From Toxoplasma gondii ME49 (taxonomy: Eukaryota > Apicomplexa > Conoidasida > Eucoccidiorida > Sarcocystidae): a DNA stretch of 64,000 nucleotides. The notes beneath the pieces are model-generated. The model did no database searches. It was not told where the DNA came from and saw only the letters and a list, made by a program, of their open reading frames with translations. Shown piece by piece: positions 34,143-43,876 of this stretch. A program made the position numbers and the translations under genes. The stretch covers positions 1,240,001-1,304,000 of the forward strand of contig NC_031467.1 in NCBI RefSeq assembly GCF_000006565.2. The letters run 5' to 3'. Positions within the stretch are counted from its first letter, which is position 1. Every line of letters starts with the position of its first letter.

Positions 34143-36903
34143 AGCGGTTTCCCGGCTTCTTTTCTCCAGAGAGAAAACAGTGGATCTTGGACGTCGCCGT
34201 CTCCTCTCCGCCAACCTTCGCGGGTGAGCTGTGGCGACGCGCAAGTCCTGAGAGTCGCGTTGCGTGTCTCTGAGTTTTTTTCGACTGCGCTTACTCGAGA
34301 ATCCTTCTCCGGCAGACTGGTCTTCTCCACAACACAGGCAAACTGTGTGTGTTTGAGGGCGGTGTGGAGCGCCGCGCAGTGGGCGCAAGTCAGTTTCGCG
34401 GAGGTCCACTGACTGATGACTTCCTTGTGCGTTTCGAAGCCAGTGGCGTCCTCGCGCTGCCTACGCAGGTCCTCTGCCTGTGTGTATGTATCTCCTCGTC
34501 TTCTGTGTGGCGCTTCGGGGAAGTTTCCTGGCGGTCGCCAAGTTTTTCGTTGTCTCTTTCGAGAAGGATCTGACTCGAAGCGCACCCGTGACGCGGCGGT
34601 GGGGGCAAGGGGGGGGGGGGTCGAGAGTTCGTTCACAACTCTCAAAAAAAGATTTCGTCTTTGCCCACGCGCTGCCAGCTGGGAGACCGAGGAGACGTTC
34701 GAGGATTCGATGCTGGGATAAAAATCCACTTTCAGTAGTCGGAAACAGAGTCAACAGGCAGAGAGCATTTGAAAGCCAACACATGTTTTCTGAAGTGCAC
34801 GTGCTCCGAATATAAGCCGAGACGACAAACTGCGTTTTTCAAAACATTCACGGCGAGACCAAGAAGTCGCTTTTTTCCTCAAGTCGTGTCGGTCAAGCCG
34901 AGAGAAGACCCGCCGATTCGCTGCTCGATTTTGCGTCCTGATGAGCCCGAGCGGCGTTGACAGAGTCCAATCTCGAGTGCTCAGAGGGGCAAGCACAGAA
35001 CAGGAAGAAAGTGGGGAGAAAGAGGTCGCAGGAGCTTCCAGAAAGCGTCCTTTCCCCGGAGGTTTGCTGTGGTCAGATGTAGGCAAAAACAACGCGTTGC
35101 AGAAAGAGACTGAGAGCTTGAGTTCTGACCCTTTCCACGCTCAGTTTTGCCGTGTTGCCGTGCATGCAAAGCCTTAGCCGTAACTAGAGCTTTTTCAGTC
35201 CCCAGAAAGCGCTGCGGTCATTTTCGGTCCAGAGAAACCTTTTTCCCCTGTTCCGAGGAGGGTGCGGGAAGTCCTCGTCTCGGAGACAGGCTTCTCGGCA
35301 AGTTGTTCTGGAGAGGCCGTAGCCACTGCGAGGGCGACTCCAATTGTAGACGACCGTCTGGGCGTGTGACTCACTGTAAACTCCCTCATCGGTCGGAAGT
35401 AAAGTCGTCGTCGAAGCACTCCCGTAGTTGTTGAGAGACCTCGACGTGACGACCCCAGCTGATCGTTTTTTACGGCTCTGAGAAGTCCTAGAGACGCGAA
35501 TTGTCGCACAAGACTACGAAAGCGAACACGGTACTTGAACAGCTTGTTCCAGACACGAGTTCTGCGGATGATCGATACCTCTATACTTGGTGTTCTTACA
35601 GACAGGTCGTGAAAAGCAGATCTTTCGCATGCCTAGAGAGGCTCAGTCTCACGACGAAACAGGCGAATTTTACACTTTCAGAACTCGAGTGGTACCTTCT
35701 CCAGAGAGGCTGGAGATTCCCTCTGGAACGAGGGGGGAAGTCGCGGAAACAAGGTGTGTCTCTTGGAGGGGTCGGCGTCCTCGCGGCGAACGCTGGTCAG
35801 ACAGAAAGGCGTTAAATCGGGTGGTTTTCCAGCGGTTACCTCAGACTACCTCTGACGACCGTTCTTTCGTGGGTTCCTCTTCGCATTCAACACCCTTTTT
35901 AATTCCGCTCTGCTTTTTCCGCTCTACTCGAGATTGTGGCGCTGCAGAGGGCGTTCGGATGTCCCCGTTTTCCAGAGAATCACGCGGAAAACGAAGCTGA
36001 GAGGAAGCGCGTTGCTTCTCCGCTCGCCTTCTCGCCCACGAGACTGCGAGAGTCACGGACTGTGTTTCTCCGCGTAGCATGGAAAAGCTGAGAGTTCATC
36101 GACAGCTAAACTTGGTGAGTTCTCGTCGTTTCTGTCAACGGAGAATCGAGATCATGAAGTGTCGAAGTCGTTCTCCCCGTTTGGAGTGCGTTAGAAAAAA
36201 CAAAGTTCCAGAGACTCACGTCCCTCCGCGTGAGGAGACACGAGAAATCCTTCCGAGCTGGGAGGCGTTTGGCAGTCCACCTCCAACGAAATGCAGTTTC
36301 TTTCTCGTCTTTTTTTCCGTCGCTTTCTTCTCCACGCCTTTTCTTTCTCCATTTTTCTCTAGCAAGACCAGCGGGAACGGAGACACCCCCGTGTGCCGCA
36401 GCTTTCCAGTGTATGCGTCTGGGTTTTTTTTCGCCATGGCAAAAGCGTGAGCGATTCAGAAAAAGATTTTTTCCGCCGGAGAGTCTCTCCTCCTTTTTCC
36501 TTTTTTGTTTCCTGGGGTTCTCCAGGCTAGGGACTCCTTCCTGTCTCGCTGCTCTCTCTGCCGCCCCCCCCCCTTCCCCCCACGGCTTCTCTCAGCTGAA
36601 GTCGCTGCATCTGCAAGCCGCTATACGCGTGTCTTCTCACTTGTTCACAACGGCGGCCATTCTGACAGTTCGAGACGGAGGAGGTTCGGAAGAAAAAAAG
36701 AGAACGGAAATACAACGAAGTCTCCCGCCGGCCCTGTCCTCCACTGACCTCGCCGGCCGCGGACCGCCTTTCCAACTCTCTGTCTTCTTCCCTGTTTCTT
36801 GCGCCATTTCTTCTCCTCTTGTTCCCTCTCTTTCTTCCTTTTCTCCATTCTTACTTCTTTCTCCCCCTCTTCCTCACGTTCTCTCCGTTTTTTCTCCCTG
36901 ACA
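34143..36903. other. Spacer between p44 and the LRR gene
   Basis: About 2.8 kb with no supported gene. It should hold the p44 3' UTR and the LRR-gene promoter and leader. A small start-like exon at 36079-36114 ending at a consensus donor (AACTTG/GTGAGT) could be an upstream 5' exon of the LRR transcript, but the frame leading into 36904 is closed by a stop at 36745, so it is not joined here. Confidence 0.35.
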
Positions 36904-39900
36904 ATGTCTGCGTCACCTTGTTCCATTCCCTCCCTCCGGGAGAAGTCGAACGCTTCGTCGACCTCGCGTTCGCCGACTCCTCCTTCGCCTGCGAAGCGGA
37001 GTTCGCTGTCGCATCTCTCGCCTACTTCGAAGAAGAAAGTTTCTTCGCGGCAATGTGGCGTCCCTGACAACGATCGAATGGGGAAACACAGCCTCTCGAA
37101 CGCCCGCGCTTCAATGGGCAAAGTCCGACAGCCGGTCGGCCCGGGGAATCCGTCGAGCATCCCCTCTCCAGTCTCGAAGAAAGTGAAAGAAACTCCCAAA
37201 CAGACAAGTGTGGGCGGCGAGTCGGACGCGAAACGCGCGACACTCGCCTCCCCGCGGCGGCCGCTTTTCTCGGGTGTACATACAGCCCAGTCTGGGGCGG
37301 AGAAGAACGCGCCGAAGAGCGCCGCCTCGCTCTCGTCTTCCGCTTCTTCTTCGTGGAGCAAGGGTGAATTTCGGGAGAATGAAGCGAGACGAGAAGAGCG
37401 TTCAGGCACTCCTCGGGCGCCTCTCCAGGCAGCGCGGAACCAGTTCTCTCCGAAGAGCGAGAAGAAGTGTACGTCGAACTCGCCGCTTGAGCAGAGGGCG
37501 GCCGTGACGAAGCCTGGCGCCCTCTCAGTCTCGGCGCTGCGAGAGACAAGCAAGAGCGGGGGGGACGAGGACGCCCGCGGCGATGCTAAGAGTACCCTCC
37601 GCGCGTCCTCCGGGAACCTGGAGAAGGACGAAAAGAAGGCGACGATGCATGCGCCGTCCGCGTCGAAGAACAGAGACGCTGCCCCAGGCGGGGGCAATCG
37701 ACAGGCGAAGAGTCGAGCTTTGAGTCTCAAGGACAGCCCCGCCTCCTCGACCTGCGGATCCGAGAACCTCAAAGGCGCAAACGGGAGAACAAGAACCAGT
37801 GGAGGTCCTCGGCCTGCGCTCTCCAGACGTCCAGTCGCCGCTGTCTCTCGCGAGCCGATTACACACTTGAGTCTCCCGCGGATCGCAGAGATCGCCGCGA
37901 GTGGACAGACGCCCCAAACGCCGGCGCTGGAGAAGCCGGCAGAGGTGCCAGGCACCAACAGCGCCGAGGCGCCGAAGGAGCGAGAGAATGCCTCAGCGGC
38001 TTCTTCGTCATCTGCTTCTGGGCTGGACATGGCGGCGATCTCTGCGTTGGATCTGAGTGAGCGAGAAGCAGAGGAAGTCGCCGATCTCTCGTGCTACAAG
38101 AGCCTGAAGAGGCTGGACGTCAGTGGAAACAGACTCGCAGACGGCCTCGGCTTCCTCGCTATGAACCTTCAGCTGCGGTGGCTCAAGGCTGCGCGGAGTC
38201 TCCTCGAGGGCGGAGACGTCTTGAGATGCGCTCTGATGAATCTCTCCAACCTCGTCGTCCTCGACCTCAGCAGCAACCAAGTAAAACCCTTCTCTGGAGA
38301 AACTGCTCTCGCCGAGAGCCTGACAAGCGAACTGCAGTGGAGACGCAGAAAAAAGTGGAAGACCGCGTCTCTAGAGACTCCTTTCATTCGGAAACGGGGA
38401 GATATAAAAGACGTGGATACTGAGACGCGAGATGCTCCTTCACGCACTAATATATGTCGACGCAGGCATGGAGTTCTGTATATGTACGTATCGGCACACA
38501 TATATATACATATATTCATATATACACATATTCATACATATATTCATATATATATATATATATATATGAATATATATATGCATATGATTATGTGAATAGG
38601 AATGTGTTTGAACGATGTTTTTCTGAGGGGTGTTTCTGATTCCTCTGATTTAAATGAACTTCTGTCTTCTTGCGTGCAGATCACCCGCCTGGACGCCTTT
38701 GCGCCGCTGAAGGCTCTCAAGACGCTCGTCCTCAGTGAAAATCAAATCCGTAAGGGAACTCTGAGACGGCAGAAGAACCTGGAACCTGCTTCTGAACTGT
38801 GCGTCCTTCATCTGCTGTCTTTTGCATGCATCGCGACAGAACTTTTTACCTTTTTCTCCTCGTCTCCAGCGCACTTTGTTCTTTGTGTGCTGCTGCGTCG
38901 AATCAAGATTGCCCATCGCCCTGCTTCTCTTCTTTCTTCTGTCTTCTCTGAGTTGCTTTCTTTGCTTCTCTTCTTTCTTCTGTCTTCGCTGAGTTGCTTT
39001 CTTTGCTTCTCTTCTTTCTTCTGTCTTCGCTGAGTTGCTTTCTTTGCTTCTCTTCTTTCTTCTGTCTTCTCTGAGTTGCTTTCTTTGCTTCTCTTCTTTC
39101 TTCTGTCTTCTCTGAGTTGCTTTCTTTGCTTCTCTTCTTTCTTCTGTCTTCGCTGAGTTGCTTTCTTTGCTTCTCTTCTTTCTTCTGTCTTCGCTGAGTT
39201 GCTTTCTTTGCTTCTCTTCTTTCTTCTGTCTTCTCTGAGTTGCTTTCTTTGCTTCTCTTCTTTCTTCTGTCTTCGCTGAGTTGCTTTCTTTGCTTCTCTT
39301 CTTTCTTCTGTCTTCGCTGAGTTGCTTTCTTTGCTTCTCTTCTTTCTTCTGTCTTCGCTGAGTTGCTTTCTTTGCTTCTCTTCTTTCTTCTGTCTTCGCT
39401 GAGTTGCTTTCTTTCCTTCTCCGTTCGCTTGCTCTTGTCTTTTTCTCAACTTTTGCTCTCGCTTTTTTTCGTTATCTGCAGAGCGCGTCTCCTTCGCGGC
39501 GTCTCCACTCAACTCCCTCGAGTGTCTCAGTAAGTCTCATTTTTTTTAGCTCACGGAAAAGAAGGTGCCTCTCAGTCGTTTGCTTCTCTCTTCTCTCTGT
39601 GTCTTCTCCGTCTTCTTCTGTTTTGTCACCGCTTCGGCCTGTTCGAATCGCCTGTAGCGCTCTGCTTTCTCCTTTTCACTTCTTGTTTTTCTCCCTTTGC
39701 CCTGCCTCGCCTCGCGCAGTCTTATCTCGAAATAAAATTCAAGAAATCGAGAAACCTCCGAGTCCCCTCACGCATCTGAAGAAGCTGTCGCTGTCCGACA
39801 ACCGTCTCAAGGTGAGTCACTTCTGGTCGTTGCCTGAGGCGTCTCCTCCCTCTTCTTCTCGTTGTTCGCTCCTGTGTTCCCCATGTCCTCTTCTTGCTCG

Positions 39901-41616
39901 TCTTTCTCTTCCTTCTCCTTCCCTCTGTCGCGGTTTTCTTCTGTTTTGAAAGCGCTCTCCTGTCGCTTCTCTCCTCAGACCTTTCCGTTCTGCGGGCAGT
40001 TCCCTGCGCTGCTCGAACTGCGCCTGAACGGGAACAGCCTCCTGTCGGTGGGCTCAGGCGTCACGTGCATGTCGGAGCTGAAAATCCTCGACCTCGGCAG
40101 AAACCAGCTGCATCGAATCGAGTAAGACCGAGCCGAAGTCAAACAACGGCAAAGAAGCGCGAAGCGTTGAAGAGGAAAAGCGGCGAAAAGCTGAAGAGAC
40201 AGAGAGCCGCAGATGATGGACAAAGAGGGAACGGCGACGAGATAGGCAAGCGGAAAGGAAACAGCTACAACCGAGCGGCGATTTACTCCAGAAAAGAAGA
40301 AAGCGAGAACGAAAAAGCAAAGAAATAAGATCACACTTTGTTTCTTCCGGATGATGCCTCTCTCTCAAGTCCCTCGCTTCCCTCGGAAGACCATGTGCGA
40401 GCAGCCTCAGAGCGTCTGCGCATTGTCTTCTTGCATGCGGTTTTCTCCTCTGTCATATGTTTTTCACACTTCCCTCTTTGCATGCCTTTCCTTTTCCCTA
40501 TATTCCTTCTTGCTTTTGCATGCACGTTCTGAAGGTTTTTTTCATGCTTTTTTGCACGCGCCTTCAGGGGCGTGAAGGCGCTGGCTGGTCACTTGAAACT
40601 GAATCAGTTGAACATCCTCGGCAACCCGCTGATGAGCGTCGCATCGATTCTGGTAAGGAGGCAAAATTGCAAGAAAAAAACTTTTCCAGTTCCGAGATTC
40701 TCCTTTCTGCTCCAGCAGACGCGGTGGATAGACACTCTGCGAAAGAAGCCGCGCCCGAGGCCGCTGTGGAACCTTTGTCTTCTTCGCAAAACTCTCCACG
40801 CTTCCGCTGTGCCGCGAATATCCCCTCTTTCCGTCGCGCTCTTTCTTGTCTCTGCTCTGCCGTTTCCTCGTTCTTCTCTTTCCTTCTCTCTCGTCATGTC
40901 CTTTTTCTCTCTCGTTTCGTTCTCTAGCCGCCTCTTTCTCCCCCTTTCGTTCCTTGTTTTCTCTGTCTGCGCCTCCTTTGTCTGAGGGGACTTGTCGCTC
41001 CCTCGTCTCCTCCGCCTCTGTGTCTGCGTCTCCTCTCTTTCCACTTCTCTTCTCTCTCAGCGCCTGCGGTCGAGCACCCTCGCCTTCCCTCTTCTTTTCT
41101 CTGCAGAACGAAGTCGAGGAGCAGGTGGTGGCCTCTCTGCCGAACTTGAAAATTTTCAATTCGAAGCCGCTGCAGCCGCGCCGCGAAAATCCCCGCAAGC
41201 TTCTGTGGAAGCAGCGCCAAGAGGCCGCGAGACTCGCGAGACAAAAGAGCGAGAACAAGGGAGAGAACAAAGGCGAGAACAAGAGAGAGAACAAGGGAGA
41301 GAACAAGAGAGAGAACAAAGGCGAGAACAAGGGAGAGAACAAGAGAGAGAACAAGGGAGAGAACAAAGGCGAGAACAAGAGGGAGAACAAGAGAGAGAAC
41401 AAGGGAGAGAACAAGAGAGAGAACAAGGGTGAGAACAAAGGCGAGGAGACACGTGGAGACAGTTCGGCGGGCTCGCGCGGCTTAAGCAAATTTGTGAAGA
41501 ATTTCCAAACTTCATGCGGAGAAGAAAAACGTGCGAAGGCCGAGAAGCAGCACATGTCCTTCAAGCGTCCTGCGCCGAGTGTCGAGTCTGTCTCGCCGAA
41601 AAAGAAGAAAGTTTAG
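36904..41616 (+). CDS. Leucine-rich-repeat (SDS22-type) protein with disordered N-terminus and ENKGENKR repeat tail, 7 exons
   Basis: Exons: 36904-38280, 38680-38749, 39482-39529, 39720-39811, 39979-40121, 40568-40652, 41107-41616 (2325 nt, 774 aa), all in phase. The first about 370 residues are disordered, Ser/Ala/Arg/Lys-rich. At least six SDS22-class repeats follow (LKRLDVSGNRL, LVVLDLSSNQITRL, LKTLVLSENQI, CLILSRNKIQEIE, LKKLSLSDNRL, LKILDLGRNQLHRIE), then an LRR cap (LNILGNPL ... VASLPNLKIF). The tail has about eleven (E/R)NKGENKR-type repeats and ends at SPKKKKV, a candidate nuclear localisation signal. SDS22-like proteins often bind PP1 or scaffold RNA/cilium complexes; no specific role can be assigned. 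Exon boundaries fall within repeats, typical of this class. A 3' extension is possible (see 41617-42740). Confidence 0.88.
37271..37288. promoter_or_regulatory. Dispersed palindrome copy 8 (LRR gene exon 1, coding)
   Basis: CGGGTGTACATACAGCCC, one mismatch in the right arm, read as SGVHTAQ. Confidence 0.55.
38465..38600. repeat. CATATATTCATATA microsatellite in LRR-gene intron 1
   Basis: ATATATAC/ATATTCAT units between exons 36904-38280 and 38680-38749. Confidence 0.8.
38932..39420. repeat. 42-bp minisatellite in LRR-gene intron 2
   Basis: About eleven tandem copies of a 42-bp unit containing CTGAGTTGCTTTCTTTGCTT followed by CTCTTCTTTCTTCTGTCTTC. Copies differ at one position (TCTTCT versus TCTTCG before CTGAG). 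It lies between exons 38680-38749 and 39482-39529. The 234-codon open frame on the minus strand is made by this array because 42 is a multiple of three. Confidence 0.9.
41254..41445 (+). repeat. GAGAACAA(G/A) GG(A/C) tandem repeat coding the ENKGENKR tail
   Basis: A 12/24-bp tandem array in the last LRR exon giving alternating ENKG and ENKR units. It is hydrophilic, charged and Asn-rich, probably disordered, with a basic net charge. Copy number is likely to vary between strains. Confidence 0.85.
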
Positions 41617-42740
41617 AATTTTTTCAAGAACTGGGAGAGAACTGGGAGAGGAACGCAGGGTAGAGAAGATGGGAGAGACGTCGGTGAAGAGTCTGTGCAT
41701 GCAAAATGTTTTTGGGAAGGCGTAGAGTGTCTCTGCAAAGAGAGAGAAGACGCGAACAGGGGCAACGCGAGTCGCTCGTGGTTCTCGCAGATGATCCTGG
41801 AGTTTCTAGGTCGGCGGCAAAGCAAGAAGAGGAGAAAACGGAAGTCACAGAAGCGGATGGAGAACGAGCAAAGAACGAAGTTAAAAAAGTAGACTGTCGC
41901 TGATCGTGTGTCGACTGACTTCCAGACGAGTGCCGAGAAAGTCTCGAAGCCGCAAGTCCTCATCAAGGGTGTGTGTTTTTCTTCTCTCTTGCGACTTTTT
42001 CTTTCGCTTCTTTTCTCGCCGAACGAAGGAATGGAGAGGGAAGCGCTTTCTTCTCTCTTTCTATTTTTCATCTGTCACCAGGGCTCCAGTTGCTCTTTCA
42101 AGTTCTCTTTCGTCGACAGGCGAATGTTTTCGTGAAGAAGAGACCGAGGCGCGTCGCGTTGAGGCAGAGAAAACCCACAGGGGGATTTCAACGACGCTGC
42201 GAATCCTTGCTCTCCCTGCGGCTTTTGAACTGGCTCAATCTGTCTTCTTCTGCTCTTCATCTCGTTGCGTCGTCGCTCTGTTGCCGATTATCCTTTCTCT
42301 TTCTCCTCTCCTTCCTCTCTCATTTCTCCTTCTCTCCTCTCCCCCATCTTTCTCTCTGTGTACTCTCTTTCCCCCTGCTTTCTCTCCTCTCCCTTCGCTT
42401 CCTCGCCTCTCTCTTTTCTTTCTCCCTGGGCTCCGGTGTCCGCGCTCTGCTGCGGTTTGTCGACAGTGCCGAGCCTTTCTGAGAACAGTCGCCGACCTTG
42501 AGAGGCAAGACGCGCCGAACTTCGCTCTGTTCCTACGCGAACTCGACCGCGAGTCGGCTCTCGAACGCTTCTGCGTCGAGAGAAAAGACTTGAAGAGAGA
42601 AAGAAGCCCGGTGAACGATTTACGCAACTCTCAAGCTTCTTGCTCCTGTCTCGTTTCGCAGCGAATTACCCGATGCGCAGGGATGGAAAGCGCAAATTGT
42701 TCTTCGCCAGCACCACACCAGAAAGCAGCACGAGTCTGAC
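41617..42740 (+). other. Exon-like segments of unknown assignment downstream of the LRR gene
   Basis: Between two convergent genes are several + strand pieces with coding character and acceptor/donor-like edges: around 41706-41887 (acidic/basic, ending AKNEVKK at a GTAGAC), 41927-41970 (TSAEKVSKPQVLIK after TTCCAG), 42120-42240 (GANVFVKKRPRRVALRQRK after GTCGACAG) and 42470-42739 (CRAFLRTVADLERQD onward, after GTCGACAG). They could be a small separate gene or alternatively spliced C-terminal exons of the LRR gene. No frame-consistent model covering all of them was found. Confidence 0.25.
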
Positions 42741-42849
42741 GTAGAAAATCGACTACCTGTCCACGAACCCTCAACCACCTGTCTCGTCTTCCCCTCCACA
42801 CACAACCACAAAAACCTAGATGAACATTTATACCCATGCATCTACATAT

Positions 42850-42857
42850 AAATACAT

Positions 42858-42888
<31 letters not shown>

Positions 42889-42935
42889 TATGTTAACAGC
42901 TATATATATATATATATATATATATATCTCAATGT
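42850..42935. repeat. TATATA microsatellite downstream of the membrane-protein gene
   Basis: Two TATATA arrays separated by GTTAACAGC, just 3' of the stop at 42994 (-), so in the 3' UTR or flank. Confidence 0.8.
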
Positions 42936-42993
42936 GCGTATGTGTGTTTGCGGCCCTATGCATGCACAGAGAGAGCTGTACAGATAAAGGACT

Positions 42994-43844
42994 CTAGTGT
43001 TGAAGAACTTTAGCGGAATTGATTAGCTTTCTCTTTTGGAGTTGTTCGAATCGGTGGCCCAACAGCGCGCCTTCCATGAGAGTGCCTCTCCACGTGGTTG
43101 TCGCTGCGTCTCTTTGCGCTTGTTCTCGATGTTCTCGCGCGTCTTCGGAGACGCGAAATTCTCGTCGTTCCTCCAGTGCGTCTTTGACAATGCCTTCTTC
43201 AACTACTGAATCTGCTGCGGACGATAGAGAAGAAGACGACGAGTAACGAACGAGACGGTGAGCCTCCTCAGCCTCCTCTGACAACAGCCGTGTCTCTTCC
43301 AAACTCTCAACTTCACCTGTCTCTTCTCCCTCCTCTTCTTGCCCTTCTTCTTCACTGTCCTCGGCCTCTTCTTCCGTCTCTGCGGGGCTCTCTTCTTCTT
43401 CGTCTGTCTCGCTCTGCGCTGCTGCACGATCTCCTCGCCACGCAGAGCTCTGAACTCCCGCGCGTCTTGCCTTCTCTGTTTCTTGCCTTCTCCTTCTCCG
43501 GCGGAAGGGCGTCGAGCGTCGCTGGAGAACTGAGTCGATGGTCATCGAGGACAGGAGTGAGGACGCCGCGTCCTCGCTCGGCTCGGCAGCCAGCACAGAC
43601 GCAGAGACACTTGGGCACCTCAGCGTCCTCACCAGAGCGCGCGCCTGGGCGCAGACATCCACTGAAAAAAAAACAAGCATTCTGCAACCGACTCCGCTCC
43701 AACGTCAATGCGTTTACAAAGATATACACGTAAATATACATATACATATTATATATATTATATATGTGTATTTGTACGTGTATTTGTGTGTGTATATGTA
43801 TGCACTTGTGTAGGTGTACATGCATATGTATGTGTATATCTATC

Positions 43845-43876
<32 letters not shown>

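Noticed and set aside
38808..39512. 234-codon Arg/Lys/Gln/Glu-rich open frame on the minus strand
   Set aside because: Produced entirely by the 42-bp intronic minisatellite of the LRR gene.
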